Shown in pieces: positions 9,027 through 17,341 of a stretch of 64,000 nucleotides of DNA; within the stretch, counting starts at the first letter, position 1, and each line of letters opens with the position of its first letter. The notes beneath the pieces were generated by a model, which worked only from the letters and a program-made list of their open reading frames with translations, did no database searches and was not told the DNA's origin. This stretch comes from JAADHX01 sp964569385 (GTDB lineage Bacteria; Actinomycetota; Acidimicrobiia; Acidimicrobiales; Poriferisodalaceae). A program made the translations under genes and the position numbers. The stretch spans positions 1-64,000 of the forward strand of contig CAZMUM010000016.1 of NCBI GenBank assembly GCA_964569385.1, in the 5' to 3' direction.

Positions 9027-9824
9027 ATGTCGCAACCAGAACAGCACAGCTCACACGAGCCAGACGAGCAAGCCTCGGACGGAGGTTCTCTCGACGACCC
9101 CGCGATGGTCGACCCTGCGCCCGTCGAGATAGGCGATGCACTCGTCATCTTGGCCGATGGCGAGATGGAGATCGAGGGTCGAATGCCGTGGTCGTCCAAT
9201 GCCACCTTTTTGGTCAAGCTCCACCACGATCGGGGCATGGTCAAGGCGATCTACAAACCGGCGGCCGGCGAACGACCACTCTGGGATTTTCCTGAAGGGC
9301 TTTTTCGGCGAGAGGTGGCGGCGTACGAGCTATCGCTCGCCCTCGGCTGGGACATGGTGCCTCCAACCATCGGCCGCGACGGCGAGTACGGACAGGGTTC
9401 GGTCCAGCTCTTCGTCGCGGCCGACTTCGAACAGCATCACTTCACGCTTGTTGAGCATCCACAGCATCGCCCTCAGCTACGACGCATGTGCGCGTTCGAT
9501 TTGCTGGCCAACAACACCGATCGCAAGAGTGGCCACTGCTTGCTCGACAAAGAGGGCCACATCTGGGGCATCGACCACGGTTTGTGTTTCGCGGTCGAGT
9601 TCAAGCTGCGAACCGTAATCTGGGAGTTCGCCGACGAACAGATCGGTGAGGATCTAATGGCGCCCATTCAGAACCTCGCCGAAGAAGGGGTGCCAGAGAA
9701 CATGCTCGAACATCTCGCTCGAGACGAGGCTGCCGCGTTGTGGCACCGTGCCCTCGATCTTGCCGACAGCGGCCGCTTTCCGCGTGACGAATCTGGCCGG
9801 CGCTATCCCTGGCCGCTGGTCTGA
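9027..9824 (+). CDS. SCO1664 family protein with PI3/4-kinase-like fold
   Basis: A 265-residue protein matching the SCO1664 family. The sequence has a phosphatidylinositol-kinase-like layout: LVKLHHDRGMVKAIYKP with a candidate ATP-contact Lys near residue 72, the AFDLLANNTDRKSGHCLL stretch resembling a DxxxxNxDR catalytic loop near 155, and WGIDHGLCF as a possible metal-binding DHG motif near 180. These suggest a kinase or AMP-transfer fold; actual activity is unproven. It is the last gene of the trio with 8 bases of spacing after DUF3090. The following 494 bases have no confident gene. Confidence 0.86.
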   Translation: MSQPEQHSSHEPDEQASDGGSLDDPAMVDPAPVEIGDALVILADGEMEIEGRMPWSSNATFLVKLHHDRGMVKAIYKPAAGERPLWDFPEGLFRREVAAYELSLALGWDMVPPTIGRDGEYGQGSVQLFVAADFEQHHFTLVEHPQHRPQLRRMCAFDLLANNTDRKSGHCLLDKEGHIWGIDHGLCFAVEFKLRTVIWEFADEQIGEDLMAPIQNLAEEGVPENMLEHLARDEAAALWHRALDLADSGRFPRDESGRRYPWPLV

Positions 9825-10318
9825 TCCATGCCTGGTGAGATCAGTGCCCTAGGGGTGTTTCGCCACCCAGATACGCACGACACTACTCGCCCAACGACGA
9901 GAACGAGCCCGCGCCCGCTCAGAAAAGGATCACCGATGGGGCCGCCCGCCCGCCCAAGCTGACTTCGTCCTGTCGTCCCGCAGAATACGACAATGCTCTC
10001 GTAGTGGCTGAACGAATCCCTTTCAACCACTCAAGCAAGGTGCTGCAACTGGTGGATCGATCGGGCTTTCATGAAGCCCTGATTAGATTCTGGGCGGCAG
10101 TGTGCGACAACACGAATGTGGCCATCCGTCGGGTGATCGACTCGCTACGGAGCAGGCTACTGTCGACTGGGTCATCGTCGATCTAACCTCGACTCTGCTC
10201 ACTGCGCAGCTTCACCGGCTAACCGAGAGCGCGGGGCATGGCTTCAACGATCAGCACCTGACAGCTCCCTGACTCGGATCGCTCGCTTCAGTAACTTCCA
10301 CTTTGCTCAGGGCCTGAC
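9825..10318. other. Intergenic region at the left edge of an accessory segment
   Basis: About 490 bases between the SCO1664-type gene and a broken regulator. A 60-codon frame at 10004-10186 has no similarity I can recognise and no ribosome binding site, so I do not call it a gene. Base composition is less GC-rich than the preceding operon. No tRNA, attachment-site duplication or transposase remnant is visible. Confidence 0.5.
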
Positions 10319-10697
10319 GTGTGGGAGAACTGTTCGTGGCCGGGAACGCACGTCTACGTTCCCGACCACTATCCATACGACCGCGTTTGCCGGGACATTG
10401 ATCGCGATTCGAGCAGGCTGGTACTCCGGCACCCTCGAGACTCTGACGCGATCCACTCATGGCCGTTGGACCTCAGCGTCGAGGAGTTTTCGTGGCTTCA
10501 GCAGGTGGCGGCCGGAACGTCGCTGGCTCAAATTGCGGCCAACCACCACATGTCCGAGCGTCATTTGTATCGGCAACTACAGGTCTGCGGAGCGGACGGG
10601 GGCACGATCAACAGCCGAGCTGGTCGCACTTACTCACGCCACGCTGCAAATCTCGTCGAAGCCACCCGTGGGACCCACGCAGATCCAACATCTGTAG
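10319..10697 (+). pseudogene. Frameshifted LuxR-like HTH regulator
   Basis: The frame beginning at 10319 encodes a helix-turn-helix of the type EEFSWLQQ...SLAQIAANHHMSERHLYRQLQ. Directly after RQLQ (codon at 10580-10582) the frame loses similarity, but the +1 frame continues it as SAERTGARSTAELVALTHA, the expected last part of a LuxR-type HTH, up to a stop at 10697. Removing one base near 10583 would restore a single reading frame. The SER-x-x-YR core is shared with the regulators at 13024 and 63199. The N-terminal part is short and unrecognised. Either a decayed gene or a sequencing error. Confidence 0.6.
10341..10364. repeat. Perfect 8-bp inverted repeat
   Basis: CGGGAACG and CGTTCCCG, separated by 8 bases. 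It lies in the 5' part of the broken regulator frame, upstream of the HTH-coding portion, so it could be an operator if translation really begins further downstream. No further evidence. Confidence 0.35.
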
Positions 10698-10724
10698 CGC
10701 AGGTGCCAACCGCTGGCTCACGCG

Positions 10725-11657
10725 CTACGGATTTTCTCCAGGCGCAGTCAACTGTGGCGACGCTGGAACGGTCACGCCAATGATGTCCGCTGATTGCTCG
10801 ATTAACGCCATTGATGCGTTCCGTAGATCGTCGAGCATGGGACGGTTCGAGGCAATGATCGACAGTTGAAGCTCAGCTTCAACAACAATCCATGTTTCAA
10901 GCAAGCCCGTACCTCGTTTGCAAGTCACATCCGCGATCGCAGTCTGGACCTCGCCCTCTATAGGTTTGCCATCTACTGTGCCATAGCTGCCCATCAAATC
11001 CATGGGCGTAGCAGGTACCTCTCGACTCATGTGCGGACCCATACACTCTCGCCAACTCTCGATAGCATCCAGCACTCTTCTATCCCCAAGCGAGATGCGT
11101 AATGTGCGTGCCGCCAGACCCTGCGCCCGTGAAAACCCGTGGTTACCGAAAACGGTAGACGCGCCGACAGCGTCTGCAGCGGATGTCATGCACCCAGGAC
11201 TCGTCCCATTCCCATTCAGACCCTCATCGACTATGGGTACCAAGTTCTGTTGCGACGCAATTAGCGCCTCAACTTCTGCAGAATGAGGCCATTGGTATCC
11301 GTGTTCCGCAACGATGTTTAGATCGAACGCTCCGTACCGGCGTGTGTGGAGTGTCCAATCAACGCGTTGACTTCTCGGAGGAAACTCGAACTCGATCCCA
11401 GCCAAATCCATGCACGATTCGACACGGTCATCGAAGGCGATATCGATAAGGGACATATAGCTCGGCGAGTGCACCAGCAGATATCGATCGAATGGGAGGG
11501 AAATCGTCGCCGCCACATGGTCGACCTCGACGTAGTGCTCAGATACGACTACGGCGAAGCGCTCTTCAGGAATCGATGAGATCACCTGCATCTCCGGGGT
11601 CGTCCCGGAGGTGCAGGCTGACATCAGCACAATCAATGCAATCAGTATTGAACGCAC
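10725..11657 (-). CDS. Lipoprotein, third gene of the I36 operon
   Basis: A 310-residue lipoprotein with signal peptide and lipobox ending LMSAC at about residue 15. The C-terminal half (SWRECMGPHM, then IADVTCKRGTGLLETWIVVEAELQLSII... about 45 residues later) resembles a family of secreted actinobacterial proteins in which an ADV-CK motif is followed by a long helix; function of that family is unknown to me. It starts 5 bases after the stop of the preceding secreted-protein gene, so it belongs to the operon headed by the I36-like gene at 12613. It converges on the broken regulator at 10319. Confidence 0.72.
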   Translation of the reverse strand: MRSILIALIVLMSACTSGTTPEMQVISSIPEERFAVVVSEHYVEVDHVAATISLPFDRYLLVHSPSYMSLIDIAFDDRVESCMDLAGIEFEFPPRSQRVDWTLHTRRYGAFDLNIVAEHGYQWPHSAEVEALIASQQNLVPIVDEGLNGNGTSPGCMTSAADAVGASTVFGNHGFSRAQGLAARTLRISLGDRRVLDAIESWRECMGPHMSREVPATPMDLMGSYGTVDGKPIEGEVQTAIADVTCKRGTGLLETWIVVEAELQLSIIASNRPMLDDLRNASMALIEQSADIIGVTVPASPQLTAPGENP

Positions 11658-11662
11658 CAGGC

Positions 11663-12169
11663 TCAGTCCGGAAAGTCTTCCACAACGTCAATCCCAGGCA
11701 CCATCAGCTCTCGAAGCCGGTCGAGACTCGCTTTCTCGGTCACACCGATGACTCCCGATACTCCCCCGTCGGCTCTAAGCGTTACCGACATTGTCGAGAC
11801 GGAGCAGCCAAGGGCCGAAATAAGCTCTGCCGCCACCTCGTCGAGAGGAGCATCCCAAAGGACTCCTGAACCCACAGTCGGACCACATCTATTCGCGAGT
11901 CCAATCGCCAGACCATTGAGTGTGGCAGCTTCGCCCGAACCGGTCAGATATACCTCGTCATCAAGTACCTCCAGCACGATATGCGATCCGCTAATTCTCG
12001 CTTCAGAGGTCGGGTCTACTGTGGTGGGCGTCGTTGAGCGACTCCCACCACCCTCCTTGTCTGTATCAGCAGCGGCAGACGGTTTCAATTCTGGATTTGC
12101 GACGACTGTCGTGACTCCGAAACTCGTCGCGATAGCTATGGCAGCGGCAAATGTGAACTTCCTCATCAT
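11663..12169 (-). CDS. Secreted protein of unknown function
   Basis: A 168-residue protein with a clear Sec signal peptide (MMRKFTFAAAIAIATSFG, probable cleavage after VVAN or soon after) and a Ser/Thr-rich linker followed by a compact domain with two cysteines (NRCGPT and ALGCSV). The start is one of two adjacent ATG codons (12169 or 12166) after AGGAAGGA. I do not recognise the domain. It is the middle gene between the I36-like protein and a lipoprotein, with very short gaps, so co-expression and a shared extracytoplasmic role are likely. Confidence 0.7.
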   Translation of the reverse strand: MMRKFTFAAAIAIATSFGVTTVVANPELKPSAAADTDKEGGGSRSTTPTTVDPTSEARISGSHIVLEVLDDEVYLTGSGEAATLNGLAIGLANRCGPTVGSGVLWDAPLDEVAAELISALGCSVSTMSVTLRADGGVSGVIGVTEKASLDRLRELMVPGIDVVEDFPD

Positions 12170-12196
12170 TATTCCTTCCTGGTCAGATTGTCTGTG

Positions 12197-12613
12197 TTAA
12201 TAGCACCATCGAAACGACTGCATGTCATTCTCGATTGTGCCTCCGTTACTCCAACTGTTGTTCCATAGGTTCGGGTCGGCCCACCAACCACCTTGACCGA
12301 TCCGGGTTGCGGTCTTGTTTCCGCCTGAATAGTTGTTCCAGTCCCACATGCTTACGTTGCAGGAGTTTCCAAGGTTCTTGAACGAGTTAGCCCCGTTGGC
12401 TGGCGACACCGGGCTACAGTTGTGCCAGACCCTCTGGTGCAGATTCCAAATGCTGTTCGGGTTCTCATAATGGCACCCCGTGTAAGAGTCCTCTCCCCAG
12501 ATGCAGAACTCGCCAGAACTGCATCCATTCGCCGATGCGTCAGTGGCCGCGCCAACTGTGACGAAGCCTGCCATCAAGGCCATTACGGCTAGCCAATTTC
12601 GTGCGTTAGACAT
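12197..12613 (-). CDS. Secreted peptidase inhibitor family I36-like protein
   Basis: A 138-residue secreted protein. After a signal peptide (cleavage near ASA-NG, residue 29) comes the pattern CSSGEFCIWGEDSYTG, then SFKNLGNSC and VSMWDWNNYSGG, typical of the small I36/beta-gamma-crystallin-like inhibitors of Streptomyces metalloproteinases. Six cysteines in the mature part could form disulfides. The ATG has a strong AAGGAGG ribosome binding site. It heads a three-gene operon. A possible target class, an M12B metalloprotease, is encoded in the same window at 60.9-63.0 kb under a similar upstream motif, but that link is only inference. Confidence 0.85.
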   Translation of the reverse strand: MSNARNWLAVMALMAGFVTVGAATDASANGCSSGEFCIWGEDSYTGCHYENPNSIWNLHQRVWHNCSPVSPANGANSFKNLGNSCNVSMWDWNNYSGGNKTATRIGQGGWWADPNLWNNSWSNGGTIENDMQSFRWCY

Positions 12614-13023
12614 GTTTCCTCCTTAAGCCAACCTCGCGCGATAGCGAGGTGAACTCAGTGTGCTCTAAGTTCGTGGCAGATATGTGACAGGAGCTAGTGG
12701 GAGCTCACACTAGGCGTGTCGGAACTTCAAGACGCCATGCCCCTGGGGGCCGGTTCACCATGAATCAACTTGGTCGGTCCGAGGACCAATTCCAATCGAC
12801 AGCGTTTGGCTCGGCACTCGTCGAACATCTCGGTGTCGTCCGCCAGTTGCAGGGGGACAGCAAGAAGATCTAGCTGTACGTCGTAGGTTCCCGGCAGAGC
12901 CGGTTGAAACGACGCTCGGAGCGGCCTGGCCACCAAAAGAGAGCTGCTGGGTAACTCGTATCTCGGAACCAGTCGCCGAGAACCAACGTCCTCTGGGTGA
13001 CAGTCGTTAAAGCCACAACAGGG
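12614..13023. other. Promoter region of the I36 operon
   Basis: About 410 bases between the I36-like gene and the 3' end of the split regulator. It holds a 7-bp hairpin ACCTCGC/GCGAGGT (12631-12650) just upstream of the ribosome binding site and the 18-bp motif listed separately. A 69-codon minus frame at 12727-12936 lacks a ribosome binding site and recognisable features and is not called. Confidence 0.5.
12675..12692 (-). promoter_or_regulatory. 18-bp motif shared with the metalloprotease promoter
   Basis: On the minus strand this reads TCCTGTCACATATCTGCC, 62 bases upstream of the I36-like start codon. The sequence at 63052-63069, 48 bases upstream of the metalloprotease start, is TCCTGTCATATTTCTGCC, identical at 16 of 18 positions and in the same orientation. 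A shared promoter or operator is the simplest reading. Confidence 0.5.
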
Positions 13024-13702
13024 TCATCTGACCGGGCCTACGAGTTGTAATGCGGAGGCCACCTCCAGCATCGATAGGAGGTTTGGCGCATTCAGCTTCC
13101 GCTGCAATTCTCGCTGCGTCCGGTAGACGGACCTCTCTGAACAATCAAGTTCAGTTGCGATCTTAAGTCGCGTTTCTCCTTGAGAGAGCATACGTAACAC
13201 GACGAAGTCAGTCTCGCGAAGCTGGAGCAGTCGCGGGACGGCAGCGTGCTGCGCCTGATCGGCCGCCTCGTGCAGTCGTGTCGCACCCGTTTGCGAGACG
13301 AGTAACGCAAGTCGGTCGAATCGCACGACCGGTGGAATATTGGTCCTCGCTGTTCGTCCCGCTGAGGGAGCACGGTGGTAAGGCGAGTCCGAATCTGTGG
13401 CCAGCAGAAGCCCGGTCGTCTTAAGGAACCTAGCGACCCCGCTGATGCTGGCATCTCTGATTTCGAGTCTATCCAGCACTCTGCTCGCCCCAGTGAATTC
13501 GCGCCCGAGCGAGTACAAGTACGGGGGGGGGTAGCGAGGCGTCTAGCACGGCCACGACTCTTAGACAGAACTCGTCGGTCCACGGATGGTCTACTCGGCC
13601 TTCGACCTCGAGAAGGAGCTGTGTCTCACGGATGTCCGCTGCCAACTGCCGAACAATGTTGAGGCACGCTGTCAATTGGTTTGCTTCCACCAACCCACTC
13701 AT
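13024..13702 (-). pseudogene. LuxR-like regulator split by a C9 homopolymer tract
   Basis: Two minus frames together encode one protein. The upstream part, from ATG at 13702, contains DHPWTDEF and ends in a Pro run encoded by nine C (13523-13531 on the plus strand). The downstream part, to 13024, carries LALLVSQTGA and the C-terminal HTH with SERSVYR. Dropping one C joins them into 225 residues that align along their whole length with the intact 246-residue regulator at 63199 (DEPWTKEF, LATLVSRDGA, SERSVYR). This may be a phase-variable gene, a pseudogene or a homopolymer error. It follows the lipoprotein gene at 13836 on the same strand. Confidence 0.72.
13523..13531. repeat. G9/C9 homopolymer tract at the frame junction
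   Basis: Nine consecutive G on the plus strand, nine C in the regulator's coding strand. The tract sits exactly at the point where the two homologous reading frames meet; eight C would put them in frame. I noticed no comparable run inside another gene of the window. Confidence 0.85.
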
Positions 13703-13835
13703 ACAACAGCTGTAGCATATCCTCGGCCCGGAGACTCGGCGGCAGCCACCGGACCATCGACCGCAGACGACGCCGGGTTCCCAGCCGTTGACGGATTCAC
13801 CAACCAGCAGCACGCTATGAATGCCGAGGCCGGTC

Positions 13836-14762
13836 TCAGATCTCGGCGAGGCCGATGATACGCACTTGGGTGTTGTCCACGATTCCGCTGGCCACCAAGT
13901 CGATAGTTGCTCGATCCGTCGCCAGGACGTAGATGTCAACCCTCCCGTAAGCTCCCGGATTCGATAAATCAACATCTAAGCCAGGAATACCCATGACCGC
14001 CCGCTGTGCAGCAAGCAGTGATGACATACTGTGCTCCACCTTGATTACGCACGGTGCAACGACTCCGAGACTCTCCAGCGCAATACGATGGGGTTCAGGG
14101 TCGTCGAGGACTTGTAGAACCCACGTGTCTGATGAAGCCCGAAACAAGCTTCCGGCGTTCGCCGACAACTCGCCGACGTATTCCACCATTGTCGACCTAT
14201 GGGCCGACGAAGTCGCTGCGGAATCACATCCGGCAGGGAGAGCTGGCCGATACACCCACGGGTCGTCGGCTGGTCCCGCGGACAAGACCTCGGCCGAGCG
14301 CTTGTCGGCAGCCAGGAGTGCTTCAATCGTGACCACACCCCACCGAGAGCCGAAGCCCGACTCCGCTAGTTCTATAGGCGCGCTGCTGATGAGCTCCAAC
14401 CCGTCTGGACACCTCGGCGGTAACGAGGACTCACTTACGCCAATACAGGCGACAAGGGGTTCAGGCGCCCGATCGATTACTAGTGCCGTCAGCCGTATCC
14501 GAGATGCCTGGTCCGGCAACTGGTCACTTCGCAAACGGGTAACGATCTCGAAACCGTCAAGATGGTAAACGTTCTCCTGGCCGTCTCGACCCGCGGTGAG
14601 TTCGGTCTCACTAGACGTATCAGGTGCTAACACCGTCGCTTCGGTTGGAACGGTGACCGTTGTGTCGATCGGAGCGGTGGTCCTTGCGTCGATTCCGCCC
14701 TGACCGCAAGCGGTCATTAACGAAATGGATACGAGCACTCCAGTGCGCAGGAACGCGGTCAC
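13836..14762 (-). CDS. Lipoprotein of unknown function
   Basis: A 308-residue lipoprotein with lipobox SLMTAC near residue 19, a Thr-rich linker to about residue 60, and a long domain with cysteine pairs (VACIG and PPRCPDG; PAGCDS; APCVIKV). I do not recognise a family. The C-terminal segment ISL-like (VDIYVLATDRATIDLVASGI) looks like a small beta-alpha domain. The following gene on the same strand is the split LuxR-like regulator, 133 bases away, so the two may be co-transcribed. Confidence 0.68.
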   Translation of the reverse strand: MTAFLRTGVLVSISLMTACGQGGIDARTTAPIDTTVTVPTEATVLAPDTSSETELTAGRDGQENVYHLDGFEIVTRLRSDQLPDQASRIRLTALVIDRAPEPLVACIGVSESSLPPRCPDGLELISSAPIELAESGFGSRWGVVTIEALLAADKRSAEVLSAGPADDPWVYRPALPAGCDSAATSSAHRSTMVEYVGELSANAGSLFRASSDTWVLQVLDDPEPHRIALESLGVVAPCVIKVEHSMSSLLAAQRAVMGIPGLDVDLSNPGAYGRVDIYVLATDRATIDLVASGIVDNTQVRIIGLAEI

Positions 14763-15323
14763 TTACAACCGACCGGCGATGCAAGTATTGCGTCCGCTGC
14801 GACGAGTGGGACATCTGTCGAGGTGCCGCTCACGAATCCTCCGCTATCACGTTGGCTAACTCCATTGACCATAGCTCTAGATAGGTTGTGTAGAGATCGC
14901 CGACCCAACACTCCATGAATGCATGCCGGGCCATAAATGTCGCTTGAGAGGCCATTTTGGCGTGTCACCGGCCACCGGTCGCTCAGAGTTGCCCATCGGC
15001 TTTTTGTCACCGTCGGCGGGCGGCAACACGGTCGCGGTGATCGCCGGGTTGGTGGCGACTTCTATCGAGTCGCCCGCCGTGACTCGATCGGTGAACTAGT
15101 CGGGTTGCGAACGTCCTCGGGTTTCGGGTGACGGTGTGTGGCGCTCGAGAAGTGTTCGCAACCCGAGCCCGCTTCCCGATGGCCACCGAGGTCGTCGTTG
15201 ATTGGCCGGACCAAGCGGCTCCGCGAGGCGAACGCTCTCTCGGTGACCGACGGCCCCATCCACCGCTAAACAATCGCGCCGGACATCGGCATCTTGTCGT
15301 TGTCGCTGAGCGAGTTGGAGCAG
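14763..15323. other. Intergenic region with nested inverted repeats
   Basis: About 560 bases between the 3' end of the ABC importer operon and the start of the lipoprotein gene. No frame has a convincing start and composition. It contains two perfect inverted repeats: ATCGAGTC/GACTCGAT (15064-15071, 15081-15088) and CGGGTTGCGAAC/GTTCGCAACCCG (15101-15112, 15154-15165). These could form the terminator of the importer operon or a structured RNA. Confidence 0.45.
15101..15165. repeat. 12-bp perfect inverted repeat with 41-base loop
   Basis: CGGGTTGCGAAC and GTTCGCAACCCG. It follows, 36 bases further on, an 8-bp inverted repeat at 15064-15088. Downstream of the importer operon on the minus strand, so a terminator or transcript-end structure is plausible, though no U run is present. 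Confidence 0.45.
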
Positions 15324-16277
15324 TCAGCGCTCTTCGCGGCGATATGCGATCCCCAGCGCGGCCGGCGACGGCGACGGCTGATTGCGAGCTCGTATCGAGA
15401 TGATGACCAGAACAAGGATCGTCATCAGGAATGGGGCCATCGACACGAGCACGCCCGAGAAGTTGATGCCGAAGAACGGCAGCCTGACTTGCAAAGCCAG
15501 GGTGAAGCCGAACAGCAGCGCGCCGATACCGACCCGCCCTGGGCGCCAGGCCCCGAATATCACGAGGGCGACAGCGATCCAGCCTCGGCCAACGGTCATG
15601 CCCTCGGACCAGGCGCCGACAACATACGTGGTCAGGTAGGCGCCCGACATCCCGGCGAGCGCTCCACCGACAGCGACAGCGGTCATCCGAATCGCTAGTA
15701 CGGAATGCCCCGCGGCATCGGCAGTCGCAGCGCTCTCTCCCACCGCCCGTAGGCCAAGCCCGACTCGCGTCCGCGACAAGACGAACCAGGAGCCGACGCC
15801 AAGAAGGACAGCAAGATATGTGACCGGTGAGTGTGAGAAAAGAACGTCGCCGAAGAACCGGATATCGGAAAGCCCGGGGATGTCGATATCGGTAAAGACC
15901 GATCGCCGAGCGTCATCGGTGTAGCCGTCGGCAACATAATCTGAGAGACCGAGCCCCAGAATCGTCAGCGCGAGGCCACTCACGATCTGATTAGCTCCTA
16001 GCCCCACCGCGGCAATGGCGTGAACCATCGCCAACGCGGCCCCGGCCAGGCCACCCGCGAGTAGACCGACCCACGGACTTCCCGACTCTACGCCCGCAAT
16101 AAACCCGACGGCGGCCCCGATGGCCATCATGCCTTCAACGCCGAGGTTGATCACGCCGGCCCTTTCGGCGATTGTTTCGCCGAGGGCGGCCAGGAACAGC
16201 AGAGTGGCAAACTGGATACTCGCCACGAATAGACCGATTAAGGCCACCTCCGACACTGTGATCTGGGCCAAGATCAT
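15324..16277 (-). CDS. ABC transporter permease, BMP/nucleoside type
   Basis: A 317-residue inner-membrane permease with about nine hydrophobic segments. The ERAGVINLGVEGMMAIGA motif near residue 38 and GENPxAxxAAG-like VGESAATADAAGHS near 180 are typical of the NupC/YufQ-type permeases of basic-membrane-protein importers. It is the last gene of the importer operon and its ATG overlaps the end of the first permease. It should form the heterodimeric channel with the product of 16274-17341. Substrates of such systems are usually nucleosides; this is family knowledge, not visible here. Confidence 0.9.
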   Translation of the reverse strand: MILAQITVSEVALIGLFVASIQFATLLFLAALGETIAERAGVINLGVEGMMAIGAAVGFIAGVESGSPWVGLLAGGLAGAALAMVHAIAAVGLGANQIVSGLALTILGLGLSDYVADGYTDDARRSVFTDIDIPGLSDIRFFGDVLFSHSPVTYLAVLLGVGSWFVLSRTRVGLGLRAVGESAATADAAGHSVLAIRMTAVAVGGALAGMSGAYLTTYVVGAWSEGMTVGRGWIAVALVIFGAWRPGRVGIGALLFGFTLALQVRLPFFGINFSGVLVSMAPFLMTILVLVIISIRARNQPSPSPAALGIAYRREER

Positions 16278-17341
16278 GCCGCCACCTTTCGGTCGACGAG
16301 CTTGAGCTGATAGGTGGACAACACCGCGGCGCCAATCGCGCCGAACAGGATCAAGGCTTGCAGAATGGACGAAACCGCTGGGGATATCCCGAGCGACTGG
16401 ATGCTCAAGCCCCCAACCTGAACTGCGCCGAACGCCACTGCCACAAACGCGACACCACTTGGCCGCATTAGGGCCAGCGCAGCGACCACGATGCCGGCGA
16501 AACCGAAGCCGTTGGAGATGTTCTCATTGAGACGTGTCGCCGTGCCGGTCAACTCGATGCCGCCGGCGAAGCCGGCAACCGCACCAGAAAGCAGCATGAC
16601 GCCGAGCACCTTTCTCCGCATCGAGATCCCGATGTACGTCGCAGTATTGGCAGACGAACCTGCTATTCGCAGCTCATATCCCCACACGCTGCGGTTGAGG
16701 AACCAGGCGAACGCAGCGATCACCAACACAGCTATGAGGACACCGATGTGCGCTCGCTCCCAGAACTGACCCAGTTGGGCGTGCTCAGGGCGCGGGGTTG
16801 CCGATGGAAATCCGAATCCGTCGGGGTCCTTCCATGGTCCGTTCTGGAGATAGACAATCAATCTGATCGCCACCTCATTGAGCATCAATGTTGTGATGAT
16901 TTCGCTGACGCCGATCTCGGCCTTAGCCAAGCCTGGACCAAGGGACCACAAGGCGCCACCGATAGCGGCCCCTAAAAGCATGGCCGTCACCAGCACCGGA
17001 GCGGGCCAGGATTCGCCGACGCGCCCTACAAGAGTGGCTGCGGTGGCTCCGAAGAGGATCTGCCCTTCGGCGCCGATGTTCCAGAGGCCCATCTTGCCGG
17101 CGATACTGACGGCAAGGCCGGCGAGGGCGAGCGGAACAGCCCTGTTTAGGACCGCGCTCAACGTATCGAAACTGCCGAACGAGCGATCCCACATGCGTCT
17201 GTAGGTATCGAACACCGGATCTCCCGAGAGAGAAAGAAGGAGGGCTCCAACTATCAGCGCGAAAACCAAGCCGATTGCGAAGGCCACGGGCTGCCCTCCA
17301 CGAGTCGGGTTCTCGCGGCGAGCGAGGACGAGCCGCTTCAC
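16274..17341 (-). CDS. ABC transporter permease, BMP/nucleoside type
   Basis: A 355-residue permease with about nine membrane segments. Motifs MGLWNIGAEGQILFGA near residue 83 and the EIGVSEIITTLMLNEVA coupling-helix region near 142 match the NupB/YufP class. It starts at GTG overlapping the TGA of the ATPase gene and ends overlapping the start of the second permease, so all four subunits appear translationally coupled. Confidence 0.9.
   Translation of the reverse strand: MKRLVLARRENPTRGGQPVAFAIGLVFALIVGALLLSLSGDPVFDTYRRMWDRSFGSFDTLSAVLNRAVPLALAGLAVSIAGKMGLWNIGAEGQILFGATAATLVGRVGESWPAPVLVTAMLLGAAIGGALWSLGPGLAKAEIGVSEIITTLMLNEVAIRLIVYLQNGPWKDPDGFGFPSATPRPEHAQLGQFWERAHIGVLIAVLVIAAFAWFLNRSVWGYELRIAGSSANTATYIGISMRRKVLGVMLLSGAVAGFAGGIELTGTATRLNENISNGFGFAGIVVAALALMRPSGVAFVAVAFGAVQVGGLSIQSLGISPAVSSILQALILFGAIGAAVLSTYQLKLVDRKVAA

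Noticed and set aside
10004..10186. 60-codon plus-strand frame in the 9.8-10.3 kb gap
   Set aside because: No ribosome binding site, no recognisable motif, and no conserved neighbour arrangement.
12727..12936. 69-codon minus-strand frame upstream of the I36 operon
   Set aside because: Lies in a promoter region, lacks a ribosome binding site and has no signal peptide or motif.
15007..15273. 88-codon Arg-rich minus frame
   Set aside because: Composition typical of a random high-GC frame; it spans the inverted repeats at 15064-15165.
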